Source: Alphaproteobacteria bacterium
GTDB lineage: Bacteria; Pseudomonadota; Alphaproteobacteria; Sphingomonadales; Sphingomonadaceae
Reading direction: 5' to 3'
Assembly (NCBI GenBank): GCA_016650315.1
Contig: JAENVZ010000263.1
Span: forward strand, 1 to 8,857
Length of the DNA: 8,857 nt
The notes under the pieces were generated by a model. The model was not told the origin of the DNA. It saw only the letters and a program-made list of their open reading frames with translations, and did no database searches. Position 1 is the first letter of the stretch, and every line of letters starts with the position of its first letter. This document shows positions 1-6,117 of this stretch, in pieces. Both the position numbers and the translations under genes were made by a program.

Positions 1-479
1 AAATGCCCGAAGTGTTCCAGAAGCGGGTGGCGGGCGCTTATGAGACCGGACAGCTTGACGAAGCGGGGACATTTACTGATCGGGCGCAACTGATGGCCGA
101 TGCCTGGAAGATGGCCGATCACACAACGTTCATCGGTTATGGCGTCAGCCAATTTAGCAAGATTCATCCTTCCGGCCAGCCGGTCCATAACATGTATCTG
201 CTGGCGTGGACCGAAGGGGGTATGCCCGCTTTGATCGGTTGGGTTATCATGGTGCTGACTCTGGTTGCCCTGCCATTGCCTGTATTGCGCAGTCATCCAG
301 CAGAAGCGGCGGTTTGCTGCGGTGTTATTTTCGTTTTCCTATCATATACCATGGCCAGTCCGCACATGTTCGGGCGCTTATGGATGGTGCCGCTGATGTT
401 GCCGCTCGGCCTGCTCCTGACGCGTCCATCCGCGCCAACGGCGGTGCCGGGCAGGGATGTTGGCGGTTCTGCGACATGA
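1..479 (+). CDS. O-antigen ligase / Wzy-type polysaccharide polymerase, C-terminal part (5' end outside window)
   Basis: This is the C-terminal ~158 residues of a multi-pass inner-membrane protein. The frame is open to the left edge, and the first ATG (base 3) is very unlikely to be the true start, because family members usually have 400 or more residues and about ten or more membrane segments. Visible residues 40-75 hold the signature of the Wzy_C/O-antigen-ligase domain: a DHTTFIGYGVSQF stretch (G-x-G plus QF) followed by P-V-H-N-M-Y and an acidic T-E-G-G. In this family that large periplasmic loop contributes to catalysis. Hydrophobic segments follow at about 75-96, 102-117 and 126-140. 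The known role is joining lipid-linked oligosaccharide units, or ligating polymer to an acceptor, on the periplasmic face. Polymerase is preferred over ligase here because exopolysaccharide export genes follow, but sequence alone does not separate the two. Its TGA overlaps the next ATG (ATGA), which suggests translational coupling. Confidence 0.85.
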   Translation, partial: MPEVFQKRVAGAYETGQLDEAGTFTDRAQLMADAWKMADHTTFIGYGVSQFSKIHPSGQPVHNMYLLAWTEGGMPALIGWVIMVLTLVALPLPVLRSHPAEAAVCCGVIFVFLSYTMASPHMFGRLWMVPLMLPLGLLLTRPSAPTAVPGRDVGGSAT

Positions 480-1861
480 TGGGCTGTGCGGCGCATTGGT
501 CGGTGTGCGGTCGACACATTCTGGCCGGAGCGCTGCTGCTGTTCCAGGTCACGAGCTGTTCGGCTCAGCCGGTTCGGGAGGATATTCTCGAACGGACGGC
601 GGGACCGCTTTCGTCTGCATTTCCTGGTGCTATCGGCTATGGCGCGGCAAGCAAGGGCGGGCGCGGTGGCCGCATCCTGTTTGTAACTACACTGGCCGAT
701 AGTGGGCATGGCTCCTATCGCGCCTGTGTCGAAGCGAGTGGCCCCAGGACCTGTGTTTTTAGAGTTGCCGGACTTATCCGCTTCACCGGAAAGCCGCCGG
801 TCATCCGTAATCCCTATCTCACCATCGCCGGGCAGACCGCGCCAGGAGAAGGCATCACACTGGCGCATTCGGGCGGAGTGGACGGGTTCACTCCGGTCGT
901 CGTCGAAAAGACGCACGATGTCATTATCCGGGATATTCGCGTGCGGATCGACCAGCCGGGCTTTGATCGGGGCGCAAACGACGCCTTTACCATCGAGGAC
1001 AGCCATGATGTCGTTCTGGACCATGTGAGCGGAAGCTGGGCTGCGGACGAACTGGTCAACGCCTATGGCGACAATGACAATATCACCATAAGCTGGTCCT
1101 TGTTCGCCGAAGGCATGCCCAGACACGATAAATGCGCCTTGCTGGGCAGCGATCCCAAGGGGCCGCAGCACATCAGCTTTATCGGCAATTTGTGCGCCCA
1201 TAATGGCGACCGCAATCCGGACGTTAATTTCCCGCCCGGTTCCTGCGTGGAGGTCATCAACAACGTGCTCTATAATGCCCAATCGCAATTCGCCGAAATC
1301 TGGGAAAGCTATGGCGGTTCGCCGGTGGCGCTGGTTGGCAATATCCTGCGCGCGGGGCCGAACACCAGGGAACAGGCCATCGGCATCGACCATGTAACCA
1401 TCGGATCGACGGGTCCTGCGCAAATTTATATCGACGACAACAAGTTCGACGGAGACTTTCAATATCTGGCCGCCGACCTGAGCAAGGTCCGGGTCGCAAG
1501 CCCTCCCTGCCCACTGACCGTAAAGCCGGTGTCTGCAACCAAGGCTTATGACAGGGTACTCGATGTGGCTGGGGCGTTTCCGAGAGATTCATTTGATGCA
1601 CGGATTGTATCGGAAGTGAAGTCCCGCACCGGGCACCTCAAGAAGATGGTCGGAACGATCGATGTCGGAAAAGATGACGACAATGGCTTGCCCTATCCCG
1701 ATGCCGATGTCGACGGAATGGACGATGAATGGGAGGTCCGGAATGGAGCCGATCCGCACAAAGCGGACAGCTGGCTGGATGCCAATCGAGATGGACTTAG
1801 CAACTTTGACGCGTTTCTCGATTATCTCCAGCGCTTGAAAATGGGAATATCAACCGATTGA
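476..1861 (+). CDS. Pectate-lyase-like right-handed beta-helix lipoprotein (polysaccharide lyase family 1 type)
   Basis: A predicted secreted polysaccharide lyase of 461 aa. The ATG at 476 is chosen because it overlaps the upstream stop as ATGA and leads directly into an export signal: a basic n-region, a hydrophobic core (LAGALLLF) and a V-T-S-C lipobox with C28. The protein is therefore probably a lipoprotein, although plain periplasmic export is possible. The mature region starts with the AFPGAIGYG and GGRGGRI block (49-66). It continues with an IAGQTAPGEGI motif (117-127), repeated V/I-rich beta-helix coils (e.g. VVLDHVSGSW at 179-188), an H-N-x-x-R-N-P motif around R246 and I-N-N-V-L-Y-N at 261-267. 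All are typical of pectate-lyase-family proteins. R246 may be the catalytic arginine, by analogy only. The C-terminus has two Asp-rich calcium-type loops (about 409-421 and 435-447, DANRDGLSNFDAF), as in TSP3/EF-hand-like tails. In this locus it probably trims or releases a uronic-acid-containing polymer rather than degrading plant pectin. The substrate is not readable from sequence. Confidence 0.8.
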   Translation: MMGCAAHWSVCGRHILAGALLLFQVTSCSAQPVREDILERTAGPLSSAFPGAIGYGAASKGGRGGRILFVTTLADSGHGSYRACVEASGPRTCVFRVAGLIRFTGKPPVIRNPYLTIAGQTAPGEGITLAHSGGVDGFTPVVVEKTHDVIIRDIRVRIDQPGFDRGANDAFTIEDSHDVVLDHVSGSWAADELVNAYGDNDNITISWSLFAEGMPRHDKCALLGSDPKGPQHISFIGNLCAHNGDRNPDVNFPPGSCVEVINNVLYNAQSQFAEIWESYGGSPVALVGNILRAGPNTREQAIGIDHVTIGSTGPAQIYIDDNKFDGDFQYLAADLSKVRVASPPCPLTVKPVSATKAYDRVLDVAGAFPRDSFDARIVSEVKSRTGHLKKMVGTIDVGKDDDNGLPYPDADVDGMDDEWEVRNGADPHKADSWLDANRDGLSNFDAFLDYLQRLKMGISTD

Positions 1862-1952
1862 GGCACCCAAAATGGGCTGGGTGACTGACCGGAATCGTCA
1901 AAGCCCTGACTACGACTTCTGGCTAGTATCACGGGCTGTTCAGACAATCATC

Positions 1953-1958
1953 AGGAGG
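1953..1958 (+). promoter_or_regulatory. Strong Shine-Dalgarno deciding the OPX start
   Basis: A perfect AGGAGG lies 6 bases before the ATG at 1965. It fixes that codon as the start of the export lipoprotein rather than the in-frame ATG at 1872. The earlier start would put a hydrophilic stretch in front of the lipoprotein signal. Confidence 0.8.
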
Positions 1959-1964
1959 ACCGAC

Positions 1965-2537
1965 ATGAGGATGTTGATACAAACTGGCAGAATGCTGTTA
2001 CTGGCATCCGCATGGCTTCTTTCAGCCTGCGCAGGCGGGACGGGCAACCTGCCGTCGCTTCCGGCCATCGAGGCGGGCCAATATCGTCTGGATGCCGGTG
2101 ACGAGGTGCGAATCACCGCATATGGCATGGATGCGCTGACCAACAATTATCTGGTTAGCGACACGGGCTATATCTCATTGCCGCTCATCGACAATGTGCC
2201 CGCCAAGGGCAAGACGGTAGGCGAATTGCAGAGCGACATCGCCAAGATCCTGTATGAAAAGGAGATTTTGCGGTCGCCCAGCATCAATGTGCAGGTCACC
2301 AAATACCGGCCATTTTATATTTTGGGAGAGGTCAAGAGTCCCGGCGAATATCCATACCGGCCCGGTATGTCGGTCCTGACAGCCATTTCAACGGCTGGGG
2401 GCTATACTTTCAGGGCCGATCAATCGAATATGATCGTGACTCGTCAGGTGGACGGTCATGGCATTACCGGACGGGCAACCGAAAATACGCCAATTCAACC
2501 GGGGGATACGATTCGTGTCAAGGAAGGCTGGTTCTAG
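1965..2537 (+). CDS. Polysaccharide export lipoprotein (OPX family, short GumB/Wza-like)
   Basis: An outer-membrane-associated polysaccharide export protein of 190 aa. It starts with a lipoprotein signal peptide (R-rich n-region, LLLASAWLLS core) and an L-S-A-C lipobox with C22. Residues 40-97 form the polysaccharide export (PES) domain: YRLDAGDEVRI, then VSDTGYISLPLI, and a TVGELQSDIA helix. Residues ~115-186 form one SLBB-like domain (FYILGEVKSPGEYPY, then the STAGGYT signature). It ends right after that domain at G-W-F. It lacks the extra domains and C-terminal membrane helix of full-length Wza (about 360-380 aa), so it belongs to the short GumB-like class. Known family role: a periplasmic/outer-membrane conduit for Wzy-dependent polymers, working with an inner-membrane co-polymerase that is not in this window. 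The stop lies 4 bases before the start of the beta-barrel gene, suggesting coupled translation and a joint job in export. Confidence 0.9.
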   Translation: MRMLIQTGRMLLLASAWLLSACAGGTGNLPSLPAIEAGQYRLDAGDEVRITAYGMDALTNNYLVSDTGYISLPLIDNVPAKGKTVGELQSDIAKILYEKEILRSPSINVQVTKYRPFYILGEVKSPGEYPYRPGMSVLTAISTAGGYTFRADQSNMIVTRQVDGHGITGRATENTPIQPGDTIRVKEGWF

Positions 2538-2541
2538 GATT

Positions 2542-3804
2542 ATGACCTTACACAAGCAAAAGGGGATGGCGGCCAGACGAGTCTGGCCGCTTTTTGTTGT
2601 AATTGGCGGAGCACTTGGATGCGTGGCGCCTGCGTTTGCCCAGCAGGACGAGGACGGGCGTTATTCATCGGTGCTCGATCTGCCACGCAAGGGATATGAA
2701 CCGCGCACCATCCAGATGGGCGCGCTCGTGCTTCGCCCGGAACTGGATGTCGATGGCGAATATGACAGCAATATCTATGCTGCGCAGTCGAACAAGGTGG
2801 ATGATTTCATCCTGATCGCCGCCCCCAGGCTGGATTTCAATCTTGACCACGATACGCTCCAATTCGGTGCGGAGACTTTTGCCACGTTCCGCCGTTACGC
2901 AGATCGCACCAGTGAAGACAGCACCACATTCGGTGGCAAGGCGCATCTGACGTTGAAGCCGACGGCGATGTCGAGCCTTGCGGGCGGTATCGGCCTTGTC
3001 CGCGCGATGGAAGATCGTGGTGATCCCGAAGCGCGCATTTTGACCGGTATCGGACCTCGGCGATTCAACGATTTTTCAGGTGAGTTGTCCTATCGCATCA
3101 CCGGGGCCAGGCTGGGCGTGCAGGCCAGCGGCGAGGTGCACAAGTTCAATTATCTGAGCGCGTTGGATGATGAGCGCGATCATACCAGCTATCGCGGCGC
3201 GCTGCGCGGCGTTTACCGGATGTCGGCGCTAATGAGCCTGTTCATGCAGGGCTATGTCAATCGGCGGGCGTTTCGTCTGGCGACTGACAATGAAGGAATT
3301 GGGCGCAACGCGACCACCTATGGCGGAAGCCTGGGTGTGCAGATCGATCCGGGCGGGAAGCTTCGGGGGGAGGCCAATGCGGGCGTCTTCCGCTTCGATC
3401 CCGATGACACAATTCTGAAGCCCTATACCGGCATCCAGTTTGGAGCGAACCTGTCCTATGCCTTGACGCCGCGTTCGGCGATTACCTTTTCGGCCTTTCG
3501 TGGCGATGTGGCAACTGTGCGCAATGGCGCGACTGCCAGAACCGACACGCGACTTGTGCTGGGTCTTGACCAGGAGGTGCGGCACAACTTGCTCTACAAA
3601 ATGGCGGTTTCCTGGCGGGAAACCAATTTCCGGGGAACCAGTGAGCAGCAGCGGGTATGGGGCGGCAATGCGGAATTGGAATATCTCTTCAACAGGCATG
3701 TTTCGCTGGCGGCATCGGGTCGGTACGCGCATCGTAACAGCAATGTGCCGGGTCAGGATTATGAACGATTTCGCGCCGGATTGGTGCTGCGCCTGAAATA
3801 TTGA
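2542..3804 (+). CDS. Outer-membrane beta-barrel protein (BBP2-like), probable polysaccharide export partner
   Basis: 420 aa from the ATG at 2542. A second in-frame ATG at 2566 gives 412 aa. Neither has a well-spaced Shine-Dalgarno sequence, so coupling to the OPX stop at 2535-2537 favours 2542. Residues ~10-33 form a Sec signal peptide (AARRVWPLFVV core, likely cleavage after A-F-A at 33). The mature chain is a series of amphipathic alternating strands (for example ARLGVQASGEVHKFNYL, SAITFSAFRGDVATV, LVLRLKY) and ends in an aromatic residue, Y420. This is the usual C-terminal signature for BAM-dependent barrel insertion. The mature N-terminus has an RPELDVDGEYDSNIYA stretch typical of the putative beta-barrel porin 2 type found in exopolysaccharide and capsule loci. 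By position it probably supplies the outer-membrane channel for the short OPX. That function is inferred from context; barrel topology is the firm part. A terminator-like hairpin sits in codons 10-18. Confidence 0.8.
   Translation: MTLHKQKGMAARRVWPLFVVIGGALGCVAPAFAQQDEDGRYSSVLDLPRKGYEPRTIQMGALVLRPELDVDGEYDSNIYAAQSNKVDDFILIAAPRLDFNLDHDTLQFGAETFATFRRYADRTSEDSTTFGGKAHLTLKPTAMSSLAGGIGLVRAMEDRGDPEARILTGIGPRRFNDFSGELSYRITGARLGVQASGEVHKFNYLSALDDERDHTSYRGALRGVYRMSALMSLFMQGYVNRRAFRLATDNEGIGRNATTYGGSLGVQIDPGGKLRGEANAGVFRFDPDDTILKPYTGIQFGANLSYALTPRSAITFSAFRGDVATVRNGATARTDTRLVLGLDQEVRHNLLYKMAVSWRETNFRGTSEQQRVWGGNAELEYLFNRHVSLAASGRYAHRNSNVPGQDYERFRAGLVLRLKY
2569..2595 (+). terminator. Intrinsic-terminator-like hairpin inside the signal-peptide codons of the barrel gene
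   Basis: Left arm GCGGCCAGA (2569-2577) pairs perfectly with TCTGGCCGC (2582-2590) around a CGAG loop. The run TTTTT (2591-2595), then GTTGT, follows immediately. Shape and T-tract are those of a Rho-independent terminator on the + strand. It lies wholly within codons of the barrel gene, between the OPX and barrel products. If active, it would act as an attenuator that is suppressed when ribosomes translate through it. The symmetry could also be coincidental with codon content. The structure is certain; its activity is not shown. Confidence 0.5.
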
Positions 3805-3893
3805 TTGTCCTGCCCGATTGGGCGTCGGTCATAACTCCAATGCGCAATCGACTCTTTCCCTGACGTTGACAAAGATCGGTCGGTGGAGACGAA

Positions 3894-5084
3894 ATGAAGA
3901 ACATGGTCCTTGCCAGGAAAGCGATTGCGCCGTGCGCCAGAAAACCGCATGTCGCCTTTGTCTTGCAGGGACTTGGGGCTGGGGGATCGGAGCATATTGT
4001 CAGCTTGCTCTGCAATCATTTCACGGCCCAGGCCTGGACCGTCACATTGTTTGCCTTTGAGGATAGAACGGCCCGGCCCTATTATCCGCTCGACCCTGCG
4101 GTGCGGGTGATGCCGCTCGGTATGAAATCACGGCAAATGCCGTTTATAGCGGGAATGGCGACGCTGTGGGCGCGGGTGCGGTTGTTGCGCAAAGGCTTTG
4201 AAGTCACCGGACCCGATCTCGTCGTTAGTTTCCTGACACGCACGAATATTCTTTCGCTTCTGGCTGCGCGACGTCTCAACCTGCCCGTGATCATATCGGA
4301 GCGCAACAATCCGGCCTTGCAGAGTATTGGTCCCATATGGGAACGGATGCGGCGCTGGACCTATCCGCACGCTTATGGCCTGATCACGATGACAAAGGGT
4401 GCGATGGACTATTTCGCGCCCGCGATGCGCAAGCGGCAACAGGTGATTCCCAATCCCGCGACCATGCCCGCAAAGGCAAAGTTCTGGCGGTGCGATGGTC
4501 GGACGATGGTCGCAGTCGGCAGGCTCACCTGGCAAAAGGGATTCGACCGTCTGCTGGACGCTTTTGCACGCATTTCCAGGACTCATCCTGACTGGCGGCT
4601 CGTCATATGGGGAGAGGGCCCGGACCGCGAAACGCTTGAGCGGCAACGCCATGATTTGGGCCTTGACGACCGGGTTGACCTGCCCGGCGTTAGCGCTCGA
4701 CCGGGTGGCTGGATCGAGGATGCCGATCTGTTCATCCTTTCCTCCCGCTTTGAAGGCTGGGGCCTGGTCCTGGGAGAGGCGATGGCGGCGGGCCTGCCCG
4801 TCATATCCTTTGACTGCCAGTGGGGACCGACCGAAATGATCGAGCATGAGCAAAGCGGCCTGCTTGTCCCGGAAGGGGACATAGAGGCTTTGGCGAGTGG
4901 TCTGGACCGGCTGTGCTCCGATGAAGAACTGCGCGCCCGCCTCGCGGTCAATGCGCGCGTTGCGATGGAGCGCTATTCGCCCGAAAAAATATTGCAATAT
5001 TGGCAGCAGACCATCGAGGCAGCGTTGCCGAAATTGTCAGACGCTGATGGGCTGGAGTCGGAGGTACTGGCAACATCGACCTAA
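3894..5084 (+). CDS. GT4-family glycosyltransferase (GT-B fold)
   Basis: A cytoplasmic, membrane-associated glycosyltransferase of 396 aa. It probably adds one sugar of the lipid-linked repeat unit, with a retaining mechanism expected for the family. The ATG at 3894 has GGAG six bases upstream. The N-terminal Rossmann domain opens with FVLQGLGAGGSEHIV (23-36), containing the G-x-G-G acceptor loop, and has an I-S-E-R-N-N-P motif at 134-140 like that in PglJ/PglH-type GalNAc transferases. The C-terminal domain starts at VAVGRLTWQKGFDRLL (206-221), whose K215 matches the basic phosphate contact. It carries the E-x7-E motif (E287 and E295 in the FEGWGLVLGE stretch) and a G-P-T-E-M-I motif at 311-316. 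Length is normal for the family. Donor and acceptor cannot be read from sequence. The 89-base gap before it holds no clear promoter. The sulfotransferase frame overlaps its 3' end. Confidence 0.9.
   Translation: MKNMVLARKAIAPCARKPHVAFVLQGLGAGGSEHIVSLLCNHFTAQAWTVTLFAFEDRTARPYYPLDPAVRVMPLGMKSRQMPFIAGMATLWARVRLLRKGFEVTGPDLVVSFLTRTNILSLLAARRLNLPVIISERNNPALQSIGPIWERMRRWTYPHAYGLITMTKGAMDYFAPAMRKRQQVIPNPATMPAKAKFWRCDGRTMVAVGRLTWQKGFDRLLDAFARISRTHPDWRLVIWGEGPDRETLERQRHDLGLDDRVDLPGVSARPGGWIEDADLFILSSRFEGWGLVLGEAMAAGLPVISFDCQWGPTEMIEHEQSGLLVPEGDIEALASGLDRLCSDEELRARLAVNARVAMERYSPEKILQYWQQTIEAALPKLSDADGLESEVLATST
5060..5064 (+). promoter_or_regulatory. Possible Shine-Dalgarno for the sulfotransferase
   Basis: GGAGG lies within the last codons of the upstream glycosyltransferase, 10 bases before the in-frame ATC at 5075. 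It is the best ribosome-binding candidate for the sulfotransferase. The frame has no ATG, GTG or TTG between the stop at 5045-5047 and the TTG at 5252. Confidence 0.35.
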
Positions 5085-5995
5085 AACTGATCAGGAGTCT
5101 GGTCCGGCAGGTCCGGCAATGGCAAGACGAAATCTATCTTCGTAGGGTCGCAACCAATTGCGACGCCTTCCTTGTATCCTACCCTAAATGCGGTCGGACC
5201 TGGCTTCGATTCCTGCTGTCCAACTATTTCGCGGATATTGCCGGGCGCGACTTGAAGCCGGACCTGACAACCACATTCCAGATGCTGCCTAATTTTGATC
5301 TTGACCCGGTACGTGGTCTTCCTGCCTTCGCATTACAAGACCAGTGGCCCAAACTGCCCTTGCTGGCGGTCAGTCATCGCACGTATGACGAAAGACTGTT
5401 TCAGGATCGTCCGGTCATTTTCATGATTCGGGACCCACGAGATGTGATGGTTTCCGCCTATTTCCACGCGGTTCGCCATAAGCAGCAATTCAACGGACCG
5501 ATCGGCACCTTTCTGAATGTTGCCAATTATGGCCTTCCGGCTTTCGTTGCCTATCTCAACGGCTGGGCATTGGGTCTTGCCCATAGGCCGCATATTATTT
5601 TGAGCTACGAACGACTGTCAGCGGAAACAGCAGCGGCTGTTACAGAATTGCTGATGTTTCTCAACATTGAGGTCAGGCCTGACGCGCTGGACAAGGCCAT
5701 TGAAGCGGCGCGTTTCGATCAGATGCAGGCAATGGAACAGAAGGAAGGCATCCCCGGCCACGCTTATGACCGTTCCGACATCCAAAGTCTTCGTATGCGT
5801 AGTGGGAAGATAGGCCAATATGCCGAATATCTGAGTCCAGAGGAGGCTGCGCTGATCATCCGGCGTTGTCAGCGTGCGCTTGTCCCGGCGGCACGGGAAT
5901 TGTTCATTCATAGCGGCATCGATCTCGATGCTTGCCATATTCCGGGCGTTGTCCAGCCATTGCGACTGGCGGGCGGGATCGAAGCGAGGGGATGA
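5075..5995 (+). CDS. PAPS-dependent sulfotransferase (start uncertain, non-ATG)
   Basis: Sulfotransferase-domain protein expected to move sulfate from PAPS onto a hydroxyl, here most likely of a polysaccharide repeat unit. Numbering from the ATC at 5075 gives 306 aa. Residues 35-43, S-Y-P-K-C-G-R-T-W, are the 5'-phosphosulfate-binding loop (K38 key). S-H-R at 100-102 matches the usual catalytic histidine position. I-R-D-P-R-D-V-M-V-S at 118-127 is the 3'-phosphate-binding motif (R119, S127). R-S-G-K-I-G-Q-Y at 242-249 matches the C-terminal R-x-G-x-x-G region. A start at the TTG at 5252 would remove the 5' loop and is very unlikely. The frame is open from 5048. Start candidates are ATC 5075 (GGAGG 10 bases upstream), CTG 5087 and CTG 5099. 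The overlap with the preceding glycosyltransferase suggests coupling. A frameshift or sequence error near 5045-5100 is an alternative. Function is secure; the exact start is not. Confidence 0.8.
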   Translation: MDLKLIRSLVRQVRQWQDEIYLRRVATNCDAFLVSYPKCGRTWLRFLLSNYFADIAGRDLKPDLTTTFQMLPNFDLDPVRGLPAFALQDQWPKLPLLAVSHRTYDERLFQDRPVIFMIRDPRDVMVSAYFHAVRHKQQFNGPIGTFLNVANYGLPAFVAYLNGWALGLAHRPHIILSYERLSAETAAAVTELLMFLNIEVRPDALDKAIEAARFDQMQAMEQKEGIPGHAYDRSDIQSLRMRSGKIGQYAEYLSPEEAALIIRRCQRALVPAARELFIHSGIDLDACHIPGVVQPLRLAGGIEARG

Positions 5996-6021
5996 GGGCG
6001 TTCGGAGGCGTGGTCCAGTCG

Positions 6022-6110
6022 AAGGAGTGGAATATGATATTTGGGTCTACTCCATCATAGCGGATAGCTCCGCCAGAGCCGCGATGGTCTAATTCCCATC
6101 ACGATAGGGA
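6022..6110 (+). promoter_or_regulatory. Leader-like region: 8-codon mini-ORF with strong RBS and hairpins
   Basis: AAGGAG (6022-6027) stands six bases before an ATG (6034) that opens a tiny frame, M-I-F-G-S-T-P-S, ending at TAG 6058-6060. A perfect 5-bp hairpin GCGGA-TAGC-TCCGC (6060-6073) starts at that stop. It competes with a longer imperfect pairing of 6052-6063 with 6079-6087. A weak stem (TCCC 6094-6097 with GGGA 6107-6110) would cover the Shine-Dalgarno sequence of the next gene. This could be a translational leader or simply a gene remnant. No T-tract follows, so it is not a terminator. Confidence 0.25.
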
Positions 6111-6117
6111 TATATTA

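Noticed and set aside
206..475. Upstream extension of the lyase frame to 206
   Set aside because: It would overlap 270 bases of the polymerase gene and place a long hydrophilic stretch before the lipoprotein signal. The ATGA start at 476 explains the data better.
293..1462. 389-aa open frame on the - strand opposite the polymerase and lyase genes
   Set aside because: It is a mirror frame of high-GC coding sequence. It has no domain, signal or sensible composition, and it lies opposite genes with clear family motifs.
1866..1876. CCCA-AAA-TGGG hairpin after the lyase gene
   Set aside because: Four-base arms and no T-tract. Likely chance.
1872..1964. Earlier ATG for the OPX gene
   Set aside because: The lipoprotein signal begins at 1965 behind a perfect AGGAGG. 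The extension has no export features.
3812..3823. GCCC-GATT-GGGC hairpin after the barrel gene as a terminator
   Set aside because: Only a 4-bp stem and no following T-tract.
3866..3871. Perfect TTGACA as a -35 box before the first GT4 gene
   Set aside because: No acceptable -10 at 16-18 bases. The expected position falls on the start codon region.
4128..4997. 289-aa open frame on the - strand
   Set aside because: Antisense to the first GT4 glycosyltransferase, whose motifs are intact. The product is rich in R, Q and H, with no recognisable domain.
5252..5254. TTG as sulfotransferase start
   Set aside because: It would delete the 5'-phosphosulfate-binding loop encoded in the same frame just upstream.
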